64,000 nucleotides of DNA from an uncultured Collinsella sp. (GTDB lineage Bacteria > Actinomycetota > Coriobacteriia > Coriobacteriales > Coriobacteriaceae): NCBI GenBank assembly GCA_900757595.1, contig CAAEOL010000041.1, positions 1-64,000 on the forward strand, written 5' to 3'. Under the pieces are notes generated by a model that ran no database searches, was not told where the DNA came from, and saw only the letters and a list, made by a program, of their open reading frames with translations. Position 1 is the first letter of the stretch. Every line of letters starts with the position of its first letter. A program made the position numbers and the translations under genes. Shown one piece after another: positions 1 to 7,952 of the stretch.

Positions 1-113
1 GGCGGCGAAATATATTAAGTTTGTCGCGAGTTCCGCACGCAAAGGAAAGCACTTAATGTGCTTTCCGTCTTGCGCAGGACTGTAGAGCAGCAAACTTAAT
101 ATATTTCGCCGCC
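1..113. repeat. Large nested inverted repeat
   Basis: Perfect 23-bp arms lie at 1-23 and 91-113. Inside them is a second hairpin with 9-bp arms at 44-52 and 58-66. The structure could fold as a long stem in RNA or DNA and may end transcription from whatever lies upstream of the window. Its outer arm begins with GCGGCGAAATA, resembling the GCGGTGAAATA of the inverted repeat at 58848-58914, which precedes the second ribosomal-protein segment. Confidence 0.7.
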
Positions 114-119
114 CCTCTG

Positions 120-392
120 CCAAGCCCAGGCGACTCCACGCACTTTACCTGCGTAAACAATGTGAGTGAAATATGAATCTCGATGGATACGCCCGCAGCC
201 GTGTATACTAAACAGCTGTGTGAAACCAGGGGAGTATTCTGGCTGGACAAAATGCCTGCTTAATAGGGTTGTCAGGTAGTCCGGGCGAAATACAAGGCTG
301 GGGAGCACGTCGTGTAAGTAGTGGTCCTCTAGGGGCGTACGCTCGGTGGTGTACGCATTGTCCCAAGACCACGCGAGAGTTGGGATCATATC
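120..392 (+). promoter_or_regulatory. rplC leader with promoter-like site and hairpin
   Basis: This 273-bp non-coding stretch precedes rplC. TATACT at 204-209 could be an extended -10, but no good -35 is seen. A structured element follows: GTGGTC (321-326) pairs with GACCAC (367-372), and inside it GCGTAC (335-340) pairs with GTACGC (351-356). Position and shape suit a ribosomal-protein autoregulatory leader, as known for S10 operons in other phyla; this is inference. Bases 185-208 recur with three mismatches upstream of rplB. Confidence 0.4.
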
Positions 393-1013
393 TTGATCAG
401 CATGATTCTCGGCCGCAAGATTGGCATGACCCAGGTTTGGGACGAGGACGACAACGTCGTTCCCGTCACGGTCATCCAGGCTGGCCCCTGCGCTGTCTCG
501 CAGGTTAAAACTCAGGCAACCGACGGCTATGACGCCGTCCAGATCGGTTTCGGCGACATCAAGGCCAAGAACGTGAACAAGCCCATGGCTGGTCACTTCG
601 CCAAGGCCGGCGTCGAGCCTGTCCGCTTCCTTCGTGAGGTCCGCGTCGAGAACGGCGAGGAGCACAAGGTCGGCGAGGTCGTCACCGTCGCTGATTTCGC
701 TGATGTCGAGAAGGTCGACGTCATCGGTACCTCCAAGGGTAAGGGCTTCCAGGGTCGCATCAAGCGCTGGGGTCAGCGCCGCGGTCCTATGACGCATGGT
801 TCTCACTTCCAGCGTCACCCCGGTTCTATCGGTCAGTGCGCCTATCCTGCGCGCGTCCTCAAGGGCGTCAAGATGGCCGGTCACATGGGTAACGAGCGCG
901 TTACCGTCAAGAACCTTTCCGTTGTCCGCATCGATGCCGAGCAGAACCTCATCTTGGTCAAGGGCGCTGTCCCGGGTGCCAAGAATGGTCTCGTCGCCAT
1001 CCGTATGGCCTAA
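393..1013 (+). CDS. rplC: 50S ribosomal protein L3
   Basis: L3 is a large-subunit protein that binds 23S rRNA near the peptidyl-transferase centre early in assembly. The 206-residue product opens with ILGRKIGMTQVW and carries the MTHGSHFQRHPGSIG loop typical of the family. The TTG at 393 gives an N-terminus of the usual length (nine residues to the end of ILGRK, as in Bacillus). ATG at 402 is the alternative; neither has a strong ribosome-binding site. It is the first gene of its segment, and no rpsJ precedes it within the window. Confidence 0.95.
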   Translation: MISMILGRKIGMTQVWDEDDNVVPVTVIQAGPCAVSQVKTQATDGYDAVQIGFGDIKAKNVNKPMAGHFAKAGVEPVRFLREVRVENGEEHKVGEVVTVADFADVEKVDVIGTSKGKGFQGRIKRWGQRRGPMTHGSHFQRHPGSIGQCAYPARVLKGVKMAGHMGNERVTVKNLSVVRIDAEQNLILVKGAVPGAKNGLVAIRMA

Positions 1014-1059
1014 GGGCCCAGCCCATTTAGCCCAGCGTCATACCAAGGAGAACACTTAA

Positions 1060-1686
1060 ATGGCAAAGTTTGAAGTAAAGAACAGCGAGGGCAAGAAGGT
1101 CGCCGAGGCCGAGCTCGCCGCTGAGGTGTACGGCATCGAGCCGAACATCCACGTTATGCACCACATCGTCAAGTGCCAGATGGCCTCTTGGCGTCAGGGC
1201 ACCCAGTCCGCTAAGGGCCGCTCTGAGGTTTCCGGTGGCGGCAAGAAGCCTTGGCGTCAGAAGGGCACCGGCCGTGCCCGCCAGGGTTCCATCCGTGCTG
1301 CCCAGTGGCGTCACGGTGGCGTTGTCTTCGCCCCCAAGCCCCGTTCCTACGCTAAGCGTATGAACAACAAGGAGGTCAAGCTGGCTATGCGCTCCGCGCT
1401 GTCCGCCAAGCTGGCCGATGGCGAGCTCGTGCTCGTCGACGACTACGGCTTCGAGAAGCCTTCCACCAAGGCTGCCGTCGCCATGCTCAAGGCTCTCGGC
1501 CTTGAGGGCAAGCGTCTGACCATCATCGTTCGCGATGAGGACGTCAACGCCTACCTGTCGTTCCGCAACATTCCCAAGACGTTCATCATCACTGCCGACG
1601 AGGCCAACACCTACGATCTCGTCAACAACAACGCCGTGCTGATGCCCGCCGACATCGCCGCTCACTTCGGGGAGGTGCTTGCATAA
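1060..1686 (+). CDS. rplD: 50S ribosomal protein L4
   Basis: L4 (208 residues) binds domain I of 23S rRNA and lines the exit tunnel; in E. coli it also represses the S10 operon. The conserved tunnel-loop segment KKPWRQKGTGRARQGS is present around residues 62-77. An AAGGAGA site lies 10 bp before the ATG. The stop codon abuts the rplW start, so the two are probably translationally coupled. Confidence 0.96.
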   Translation: MAKFEVKNSEGKKVAEAELAAEVYGIEPNIHVMHHIVKCQMASWRQGTQSAKGRSEVSGGGKKPWRQKGTGRARQGSIRAAQWRHGGVVFAPKPRSYAKRMNNKEVKLAMRSALSAKLADGELVLVDDYGFEKPSTKAAVAMLKALGLEGKRLTIIVRDEDVNAYLSFRNIPKTFIITADEANTYDLVNNNAVLMPADIAAHFGEVLA

Positions 1687-1974
1687 ATGACCGCCCACGA
1701 GATCATCATCCGTCCGATCGTGTCCGAGCGTTCCTTCTCCGGCATGGAGCTGAACAAGTACACGTTCGAGGTCGCCAAGGATGCTAACAAGTATCAGATC
1801 AAGGACGCTGTCGAGGAGATCTTCGGCGTCAAGGTCGTTCGCGTGAACACCCTGACGGTCAAGCCCAAGACCAAGCGCGTGCGCTATGTCGCCGGCAAGA
1901 CCCGTTCTTGGAAGAAGGCCATCGTCACGCTGGCCGAGGGCGACACCATCGAGGTCTTTGGCAACCAGGCCTAA
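1687..1974 (+). CDS. rplW: 50S ribosomal protein L23
   Basis: L23 (95 residues) sits at the tunnel exit and is the docking site for trigger factor and SRP. The product has the family pattern IIRPIVSERS near the N-terminus and the basic loop RVNTLTVKPKTKR. The ATG directly follows the rplD stop, with GGGGAGG inside the end of rplD as ribosome-binding site. A 180-bp gap with two hairpins follows before rplB. Confidence 0.95.
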   Translation: MTAHEIIIRPIVSERSFSGMELNKYTFEVAKDANKYQIKDAVEEIFGVKVVRVNTLTVKPKTKRVRYVAGKTRSWKKAIVTLAEGDTIEVFGNQA

Positions 1975-2154
1975 GACCTCGATGGTGTTGAGTGAGCTCA
2001 TGCCTCCCAAATAGGGGAGGCGAGAGCTCAAGGTTTCGGGCGTATAAAATGGACACGCCCGGAACCGTGTATACGTCCGGTGTCATCGCACCCGAGGCAG
2101 AACCTCGAATCCCTGTCTGCGATGGCTAACGGATTCCTATTGAAAGGGATTGTA
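1975..2154 (+). promoter_or_regulatory. rplW-rplB intergenic hairpins and shared motif
   Basis: Two stem-loops occupy this gap. The first pairs 1994-2008 with 2014-2029, with a few mismatches. The second pairs 2032-2043 with 2055-2066 (12 bp, one G-U pair). The right arm of the second overlaps a 24-nt motif at 2051-2074, ending GTGTATAC, that is nearly identical to 185-208 upstream of rplC. The gap could hold an internal promoter or a binding site for a ribosomal-protein regulator. Confidence 0.45.
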
Positions 2155-2985
2155 ATGGCTGTAAAGCACCTTAAGCCGACCTCCGCTGGTAGGCGTTGGC
2201 AGACGATCTCCGATTTCTCCGAGATCACCTGCACCAAGCCCGAGAAGTCTCTTCTCGAGCCCCTGCCCAAGAAGGCCGGTCGTAACAACAACGGCCGCAT
2301 CACCACCCGCCACCAGGGCGGCGGCGTGAAGCGTCGTTACCGCGTGATCGACTTCAAGCGCAACAAGGACGGCGTGCCCGCCAAGGTTGCCACGATCGAG
2401 TACGATCCGAACCGTTCCGCTCGCATCGCTCTGCTGCACTACGCTGACGGTGAGAAGCGCTACATCCTGGCCCCCAAGGGCCTCGAGGTCGGTCAGACCA
2501 TCATGTCCGGTTCTGACGCCGACATCAAGCCGGGCAACGCTCTGCCCCTCGCCGACATCCCCGTCGGTACGCTCATCCACGCCGTTGAGTTCCAGCCGGG
2601 CAAGGGCGCCGCTATCGCCCGTTCCGCCGGTAACTCCTGCCAGCTGATGGGTAAGGAGGGCAAGTACGCCATCGTCCGTATGCCTTCCTCCGAGATGCGT
2701 CGCATCCTCGTTACCTGCCGCGCCACCGTCGGTGAGGTCGGCAACGCCGATCACGCCAACATCGTCATCGGCAAGGCCGGCCGTAAGCGTCACATGAACG
2801 TGCGCCCGACCGTCCGCGGTACCGTCATGAACCCTGTCGACCACCCGCACGGCGGTGGCGAGGGCAAGAACCACACCTCTGGTCGTCCCTCTGTTACCCC
2901 CTGGGGTAAGCCGACGAAGGGCCTTCGTACGCGCAAGAAGAAGAAGGTCTCGAACCAGCACATCATTCGTCGCCGTAAGAAGTAA
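2155..2985 (+). CDS. rplB: 50S ribosomal protein L2
   Basis: L2 (276 residues) is a core 23S rRNA-binding protein needed for subunit joining. The product contains GRITTRHQGGGVKRRYR and the C-terminal VDHPHGGGEG loop with the conserved histidines. The ATG at 2155 has a GAAAGGGA site 6 bp upstream and gives the family length. An upstream in-frame start at 2080 would add 25 residues that do not look like L2. Confidence 0.96.
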   Translation: MAVKHLKPTSAGRRWQTISDFSEITCTKPEKSLLEPLPKKAGRNNNGRITTRHQGGGVKRRYRVIDFKRNKDGVPAKVATIEYDPNRSARIALLHYADGEKRYILAPKGLEVGQTIMSGSDADIKPGNALPLADIPVGTLIHAVEFQPGKGAAIARSAGNSCQLMGKEGKYAIVRMPSSEMRRILVTCRATVGEVGNADHANIVIGKAGRKRHMNVRPTVRGTVMNPVDHPHGGGEGKNHTSGRPSVTPWGKPTKGLRTRKKKKVSNQHIIRRRKK

Positions 2986-3017
2986 TTTCGGATACCGAGT
3001 TTTAGGAGAAAGCACTT

Positions 3018-3278
3018 ATGAGCAGAAGTCTCAAAAAGGGCCCGTTCGTGGAGACTCGCCTTCTCTCGCGTATCACCGCGATGAACGAGGCTGGCAAGAA
3101 GGACGTCGTGAAGACCTGGTCCCGCGCGTCCACCATCTTCCCCGAGATGGTTGGTCACACCATCGCCGTCCACGACGGCCGCAAGCATGTGCCCGTGTAT
3201 GTTACCGAGTCCATGGTTGGTCACAAGCTCGGCGAGTTCGCGCCGACTCGTACGTTCCGTGGCCACAAGGCCAAATAG
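3018..3278 (+). CDS. rpsS: 30S ribosomal protein S19
   Basis: S19 (86 residues) binds the 16S rRNA head with S13. It begins SRSLKKGPFVE and ends with the conserved basic GEFAPTRTFRGHKAK. AGGAGA at 3004-3009 serves as ribosome-binding site. rplV follows after 14 bp. Confidence 0.96.
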   Translation: MSRSLKKGPFVETRLLSRITAMNEAGKKDVVKTWSRASTIFPEMVGHTIAVHDGRKHVPVYVTESMVGHKLGEFAPTRTFRGHKAK

Positions 3279-3292
3279 GGGGTTAACCGTAA

Positions 3293-3664
3293 ATGGCAAC
3301 TAAGTCTATTGAAACTGAGGCCACCGAGGTTCGCGCCGTCGCTAAGTACGTGCGTGTTTCCCCCAGCAAGGCCCGCCTGGTGGTCGATCTGATCCGCCGC
3401 AAGCCTGTCGCTCAGGCCTTCGACATCCTCCACTTCTGCGACCGCGCCGTCGCCGTGGATGTCGAGAAGGTTCTCCGTTCCGCCGTTGCGAACGCCGAGA
3501 ACAACAACGGTCTGCGTGCCGACAACCTGGTTGTCGCCGCTGCCTATGTTGACGAGGGTCCGACGCTTAAGCGCATCCGTCCCCGCGCCAAGGGTTCCGC
3601 TTCTCGCATTCTGAAGCGTACTTCCCACATCACCGTCGTCGTTGCTCCTCGAAAGGAGGCGTAA
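3293..3664 (+). CDS. rplV: 50S ribosomal protein L22
   Basis: L22 (123 residues) contacts all 23S rRNA domains and its hairpin lines the exit tunnel. Visible family marks are VRVSPSKARLVVDLIR near residues 20-35 and the loop RIRPRAKGSASRILKRTSH near the end. It lies between rpsS and rpsC in the conserved order, with only 6 bp to rpsC. Confidence 0.96.
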   Translation: MATKSIETEATEVRAVAKYVRVSPSKARLVVDLIRRKPVAQAFDILHFCDRAVAVDVEKVLRSAVANAENNNGLRADNLVVAAAYVDEGPTLKRIRPRAKGSASRILKRTSHITVVVAPRKEA

Positions 3665-3670
3665 AGCTGT

Positions 3671-4381
3671 ATGGGTCAGAAAGTCTACCCCACCGGCTTC
3701 CGTCTTGGCATCACCGAGAACTGGCGCTCCCGCTGGTTCGCAGAGAAGGATTACGCTAAGACCCTCGGTAACGATCTCGAGATCCGCAAGTACCTCGAGA
3801 AGCGTCTTTCCCGCGCAGCTGTCTCCCGCGTCGAGATCGAGCGCGCTGGCGACAAGGTGAAGGTCATCATCCTCACCGCTCGCCCCGGCGTTGTCATCGG
3901 TAAGAAGGGTGCCGAGATCGATACCCTCCGCACCGAGCTCGAGAAGGTCGCTGGCGTCTCCAAGGGCCAGCTCTCCGTCGACGTTGTCGAGATCAAGCGC
4001 CCCGAGCTCGACGCCAACCTCGTTGCTCAGTCTATCGCCGAGCAGCTCGAGGGCCGCGTTGCCTTCCGTCGCGCTATGCGCAAGGCTGTCCAGTCTGCCC
4101 GCAAGGCCGGCGCTAAGGGCATCCGTATCCAGTGCTCCGGTCGTCTCGGCGGTGCCGAGATGGGCCGTCGTGAGTGGTACCGCGAGGGTCGCGTGCCTCT
4201 GCACACCCTCCGTGCCAAGATCGACTACGGCACGGCTGTCGCCAGCACCACCATGGGCGCTTGCGGCGTGAAGGTCTGGATCTACCTGGGCGAGAAGCTC
4301 CCGGGCCAGCCTGTTCCCAACCCTGCACTCGAGGGCTCTTCCCGTCCTCGTCGTCGTAACTCCGAGAGGAGGGGTCAGTAG
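3671..4381 (+). CDS. rpsC: 30S ribosomal protein S3
   Basis: S3 (236 residues) lies at the mRNA entry channel and contributes to mRNA helicase activity. The N-terminus GQKVYPTGFRLGI and the KH-domain motif VVIGKKGAEID (around residues 75-85) are clear, followed by the S3 C-terminal domain with GRLGGAEMGRREWYREGRVP. The gene ends in TAG, whose last base is the first base of the rplP GTG start. Confidence 0.96.
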   Translation: MGQKVYPTGFRLGITENWRSRWFAEKDYAKTLGNDLEIRKYLEKRLSRAAVSRVEIERAGDKVKVIILTARPGVVIGKKGAEIDTLRTELEKVAGVSKGQLSVDVVEIKRPELDANLVAQSIAEQLEGRVAFRRAMRKAVQSARKAGAKGIRIQCSGRLGGAEMGRREWYREGRVPLHTLRAKIDYGTAVASTTMGACGVKVWIYLGEKLPGQPVPNPALEGSSRPRRRNSERRGQ

Positions 4382-4884
4382 TGCTTGCCCCTAAGCGTAT
4401 TCTTCACCGCAAGGTGCAGCGTGGCTCCATGAAGGGCCAGGCCAAGGGTAATACCGAGCTGCATTTCGGCGAGTTTGGTATCCAGGCTCTCGAGGCCCAT
4501 TGGATCACCAACCGTCAGATCGAGGCCGCTCGTATTGCCATGACCCGCTACATGAAGCGTGGCGGTCGTGTCTACATCACGATCTTCCCCGATAAGCCCA
4601 TCACCAAGAAGCCTGCCGAGACTCGCATGGGTTCTGGTAAGGGTAACCCCGAGGAGTGGGTGGCCGTCGTCAAGCCCGGCCGCATCATGTTCGAGGTCAA
4701 GGGCGTGCCCGAGGAGGTCGCTCGCGAGGCTCTGCGTCTTGCACAGCACAAGCTTCCCATCAAGACCAAGATTGTTGCTGCTAAGAACGCTGAGCAGCGC
4801 ATCGAGAAGGAGATGGCTGAGGAGGCCGCTCTCGAGGCCAAGTGGGCTGCTGAGGACGCCGCCGCCGCCAAGGAGGAGAACTAA
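4381..4884 (+). CDS. rplP: 50S ribosomal protein L16, C-terminally extended
   Basis: L16 helps position tRNA at the A and P sites. The first ~140 residues match the family (PKRILHRKVQRGSMKGQAKG, GSGKGNPEEWVAVVKPGR). The protein is 167 residues long, against the usual 137-145. The extra C-terminus, from about residue 143, is rich in Ala and Glu, looks helical and ends AAAAKEEN. It uses GTG at 4381, overlapping the rpsC stop by one base. Its own stop overlaps the rpmC ATG (TAATG). Confidence 0.95.
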   Translation: MLAPKRILHRKVQRGSMKGQAKGNTELHFGEFGIQALEAHWITNRQIEAARIAMTRYMKRGGRVYITIFPDKPITKKPAETRMGSGKGNPEEWVAVVKPGRIMFEVKGVPEEVAREALRLAQHKLPIKTKIVAAKNAEQRIEKEMAEEAALEAKWAAEDAAAAKEEN

Positions 4885-5099
4885 TGAAGCCCGCAGAGAT
4901 TCGTGAGCTCTCGGACGCTCAGCTCGTTGAGAAGCTGAAGGAAATGCGCGCCGAGCTCTTTAACCTTCGTTTCCAGATGGCCACCAGCCAGCTGGACAAC
5001 ACCGCTCGCGTCAACACCGTGAAGAAGGACATCGCTCGCGTCCTCACGGAGCAGCGCGCCCGCGAGATCGCAGCGGAGAAGTCCGCTGTCGCCGAGTAG
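4884..5099 (+). CDS. rpmC: 50S ribosomal protein L29
   Basis: L29 (71 residues) is a small helical protein near the tunnel exit beside L23. The pattern MKPAEIRELSDAQLVEKL and NLRFQMATSQLDNTARV are typical. Its start overlaps the rplP stop, so translation is probably coupled. Confidence 0.94.
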   Translation: MKPAEIRELSDAQLVEKLKEMRAELFNLRFQMATSQLDNTARVNTVKKDIARVLTEQRAREIAAEKSAVAE

Positions 5100-5115
5100 G
5101 ACCTAAGGAGAGAAC

Positions 5116-5376
5116 ATGACTGATTCGCGTAACTCGCGTAAGGTCCGTACGGGTGTCGTTACCTCCGTCTCTGGTGCCAAGACCATTGTTGTCACCATCA
5201 CCGAGCGCAAGCGTCACCCCAAGTACGGCAAGATGATGACCAGCTCCAAGAAGCTGCACGCTCACGACGAGGAGTGCACGGCTGGCGTGGGCGACACCGT
5301 CCGCGTTATGGAGACCCGTCCTATGTCCAAGATGAAGCGTTGGCGCCTCATCGAGGTCGTCGAGCGCGCTAAATAA
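5116..5376 (+). CDS. rpsQ: 30S ribosomal protein S17
   Basis: S17 (86 residues) is an OB-fold protein that binds 16S rRNA early. It shows RKVRTGVVTSVSGAKTIVV at the start and the RPMSKMKRWRLIEVVERA ending. AAGGAGA at 5105-5111 is the ribosome-binding site. A 118-bp gap with a hairpin follows, rather than the tight spacing seen elsewhere in the cluster. Confidence 0.95.
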   Translation: MTDSRNSRKVRTGVVTSVSGAKTIVVTITERKRHPKYGKMMTSSKKLHAHDEECTAGVGDTVRVMETRPMSKMKRWRLIEVVERAK

Positions 5377-5494
5377 GCAGTCGCTCTTACGACTTGTACG
5401 TTTCCGAAGATGTGCGTATGCCTGGCTTGCATACCACGGGCCGTATAAAGGCTGCGCACCTCTCTTCGGTTCTTAGTTCGGAGGAACATCTACC
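5377..5494 (+). promoter_or_regulatory. rpsQ-rplN leader hairpin
   Basis: GTATGC at 5416-5421 pairs with GCATAC at 5429-5434, and GTGC (5412-5415) can close with GCAC (5456-5459). The stretch also carries CGTATAAA (5442-5449), as does the gap before rplB (2041-2048). It may hold an internal promoter or a control element for rplN-rplX. Confidence 0.3.
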
Positions 5495-5863
5495 ATGATT
5501 CAGATGCAAACCATGCTGAACGTCGCCGACAACTCCGGCGCTCGCAAGATTCGCTGCATCAAGGTGCTTGGCGGTTCCAAGCGTCGTTATGCAGGCATCG
5601 GCGATGTGTTCATCGGTGCTGTCCAGGAGGCTACCCCTGGCGCCAACGTCAAGAAGAAGGACGTTGTCCGTTGCGTCGTCGTTCGCACCGTTAAGGAGAT
5701 CCGCCGCAAGGATGGCTCCTACATTCGCTTTGATGAGAACGCCTGCGTTGTCATCAACAACGATGGTTCGCCCGTCGGCACCCGTATCTTCGGGCCCGTC
5801 GCTCGCGAGCTTCGTGACAAGAAGTACATGAAGATCGTCTCGCTCGCTCCCGAGACCCTGTAG
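5495..5863 (+). CDS. rplN: 50S ribosomal protein L14
   Basis: L14 (122 residues) forms an inter-subunit bridge and is the RsfS binding site. It shows MIQMQTMLNVADNSGARKI and the ending RDKKYMKIVSLAPETL, both standard. TCGGAGGA at 5477-5484 provides the ribosome-binding site. rplX follows after 13 bp. Confidence 0.96.
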   Translation: MIQMQTMLNVADNSGARKIRCIKVLGGSKRRYAGIGDVFIGAVQEATPGANVKKKDVVRCVVVRTVKEIRRKDGSYIRFDENACVVINNDGSPVGTRIFGPVARELRDKKYMKIVSLAPETL

Positions 5864-5876
5864 TTAGGGGAGATAT

Positions 5877-6182
5877 ATGTATATCAAGAAGGGCGATAAG
5901 GTCCAGGTTCTCTCTGGTAAGGATCGCGGCAAGCAGGGCGTTGTCCTGCGTGCTCTCCCCGCCGAGAACAAGGTCGTTGTCGAGGGCGTTTCGGTCGTCA
6001 AGAAGGCCGTCAAGCCCAACGCTGCCAACCAGCAGGGCGGCATCGTTTCGCAGGAGGCTCCCATCGACGCCTCCAACGTCAATCTCGTTTGCCCCGAGTG
6101 CGGTAAGGTTACCCGCGTCGGTCACGAGAAGGACGGCAAGAACAAGCTGCGCGTCTGCAAGAAGTGCGGCCACAAGTTCTAA
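5877..6182 (+). CDS. rplX: 50S ribosomal protein L24
   Basis: L24 (101 residues) is an assembly-initiating protein with a KOW motif, visible as KGDKVQVLSGKDRGKQGVV. The C-terminus has two CxxC pairs (CPECGK and CKKCGH), a zinc-ribbon form found in many Gram-positive L24 proteins. It is the last gene of this segment. In most bacteria rplE follows directly; here a terminator and 53 kb of unrelated DNA follow. Confidence 0.96.
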   Translation: MYIKKGDKVQVLSGKDRGKQGVVLRALPAENKVVVEGVSVVKKAVKPNAANQQGGIVSQEAPIDASNVNLVCPECGKVTRVGHEKDGKNKLRVCKKCGHKF

Positions 6183-6210
6183 GCTGCCCGCAACATCAAG
6201 TTGCTAGCAA

Positions 6211-6243
6211 AGGCCCGGATGCCATGGCACCCGGGCTTTTTTC
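6211..6243 (+). terminator. Intrinsic terminator after rplX
   Basis: GCCCGG (6213-6218) pairs with CCGGGC (6231-6236) across a 12-nt loop and is followed by six T. This marks the end of the first ribosomal-protein transcript. Confidence 0.85.
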
Positions 6244-6935
6244 TATCCCTACTCGATGGCTTCGGTTCTGCCGTCCTGTCATTCCGGTTGCATCCAGTTT
6301 TCGGTGCCGTCTCGAATCGAGTGCCGCCAGGTGACACCCTGTCGCGTTTCGTCGGCTTCGGGGACAAAAGTCGGGACAACTCCAAAAACTATTTTCGAAC
6401 TCAGGGCTTTGAGTTTTTGTTTTTGTCCCAAAGGGCGCGGCGGGATGCCTTTGGAGGCTCGATAGCGCCGAAAACGCCCGTTTTGAAACTTAAATGCCTT
6501 TTCGCGTGCAAGCCGCCAGCTGCAATAGGAAGTGAATCAACGCAGGTGGCTTTCAAGCAGTTTGCAAAACTGCAGGTCGCAGGTTTTCATTGCCAGTAGG
6601 AGAAATGAGTAGTCTCAGGTGGCTTGCCCATGAGTTGACGAACGGGATTTGAGATTACGCTGACGTCCGGAAACGCTTCGAGCACGTCGTTACGTTTTTG
6701 GGATTTGGGCGTAGCCCCTGCACCCGCGAGCGCGGGCCTTAAGCCCGCCGAGAGGGTGACGCGTCGAAAACGAAGGGGAAAGAGAGAAGGGGCCGTCCCT
6801 ATCATTCAGGTTGCGACCGAAGAAGACAAGGAGACCCCCTGAGCCTGAATGATGCCCCACAGACCGCGTCCGACCGAGCTCAAGCCGAGCTTTTCCTGAC
6901 GTCCGCCTTCGCGAAGATGATGGCTGGATCGGCTA
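6244..6935. other. Gene-free stretch, 690 bp
   Basis: No gene with a recognisable product is seen on either strand. The stretch has an inverted repeat (6801-6810 with 6844-6853) and a GC-rich hairpin around 6730-6745. A short open reading frame over roughly 6842-6945 runs into the IS end and matches nothing I recognise. It looks like decayed intergenic or insertion debris at the edge of the block that separates rplX from rplE. Confidence 0.4.
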
Positions 6936-7403
6936 TGGATTGGCAACACTTATTTGGACGATTCCGGGAGGGACGGCCCCGCCTCCCTGAACTCGACCGG
7001 CGACATGTAGCCCAGCGTCGAGTGGATCCTGAAGTTGTTGTACCAGTGCACGTAATCCAAGAGCTTGGCTCGGCGCTCGTGCGTCCCTCCTCGGTCCTTC
7101 GGAGTGGCCGACGATCTCCCCGTTGCAGAGGTCGACGAGCAGGCAGACGTAGTTCCACGACGCCCCGACGCGCACGCAGGCCAAGTCGCTGCATATATGG
7201 GTGCACGGCGCCCTGCCGCCGAAGCCGCGCGCGACGACGTTCGACACGTCGGCCTCGTTGACCGCCCCGGGGTGCACCTTGAACCTCTTCCTGCCGTATG
7301 CGCCGGCCAGGCCGTTCTCCCTCATGATGCGGCAGACGCGGCGCCGGCTGACGGTAACGCCCGACCTCCCGGGCGACGCCTTGATCTTGCGCGATCCGTT
7401 CCG
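6936..7403 (-). mobile_element. IS3-family transposase remnant (orfB, internally deleted)
   Basis: Read on the minus strand, about 7403 to 7085 encodes GSRKIKA, SRRRVCRIMRENGL and later WNYVCLLVDLCNGEIVGH, the start of an rve integrase domain. After that the frame shifts. The terminal piece HWYNNFRIHSTLGYMSP runs to a TAA at 6950-6952. The segment between, which should carry the second Asp and the Glu of the DDE triad, is missing, so the element is dead. TGGATTGGCAACAC at 6936 resembles an IS3-type terminal repeat. No right end is visible. Confidence 0.8.
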
Positions 7404-7404
7404 G

Positions 7405-7725
7405 CCCTTGCTGGCGGCGTGCGCCGCCGCGGCCGCCGTCGCCCCCGACATTAAGGTCCTCAAGGGCCGCGTCGTCTCCGGCGACCAGTTCGTCTCGCCC
7501 GCGGAACAGAAGGAGCGAATCCTCGCGACCTTCGGCGACCTGTGCTGCGAGATGGAGGGCTGCACCATCGCGCAGGCCGCCTATCTCAACGGCGTGCCCC
7601 TCGTCGTCGTGCGCGCCATCAGCGACAAGCCCTGCGCCGAGGGCCGGGTCGTCGACTACAACACCTTCGAGAAGAAGGCCGCCTGCGACTGCGCCCGCAT
7701 CGCCGCGCGCATGGTTAAGCTTTAG
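7405..7725 (+). pseudogene. mtnN: 5'-methylthioadenosine/SAH nucleosidase, 3' fragment
   Basis: The last ~100 codons of an MTA/S-adenosylhomocysteine nucleosidase remain: VVSGDQFVS, CCEMEGCTIAQ and VVRAISDKP, including the Glu of EMEG and the Asp of ISD that are catalytic in the family. The N-terminal two thirds are missing and are replaced by the IS3 remnant. The junction near 7404 is the likely site of the rearrangement. It has no start of its own. Confidence 0.8.
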
Positions 7726-7952
7726 GCCCTGCGCGCCGGGGCCCTTCTTTATGTTGGGACCCCGGCGCGCCGGGGCCCTTTCCAAAGCGAAGTGTCGAGC
7801 CGAAGTGTTGAGCGTCGGCCCTGAATGTTCAATGGCCGTTGTTTTCTGCCCCTCAAGTGGTGGACTTTTCCTCGGAGCTGTTGATTCCCCCACGCGCCCC
7901 CTTCCGTTCTCTGTTCTCCCCTTATACTCCTTGTACGAGGAGGTAAGAAGTC
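7726..7952. promoter_or_regulatory. Palindrome and upstream region of levR-like gene
   Basis: A perfect 16-bp palindrome CCCCGGCGCGCCGGGG lies around 7761-7776 and may act as terminator of the decayed nucleosidase gene. TATACT at 7923-7928 could be the -10 of the regulator gene, whose GAGGAGGT ribosome-binding site lies at 7937-7944. Confidence 0.4.

Noticed and set aside
1027..2031. Long minus-strand frame opposite rplD and rplW
   Set aside because: Antisense of highly expressed ribosomal genes with biased codon use; no start signal or family match.
6880..7893. Long minus-strand frame spanning the nucleosidase fragment and IS remnant
   Set aside because: It joins antisense of mtnN with out-of-frame transposase. 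The true transposase pieces are in two other phases, so this frame is not a gene.
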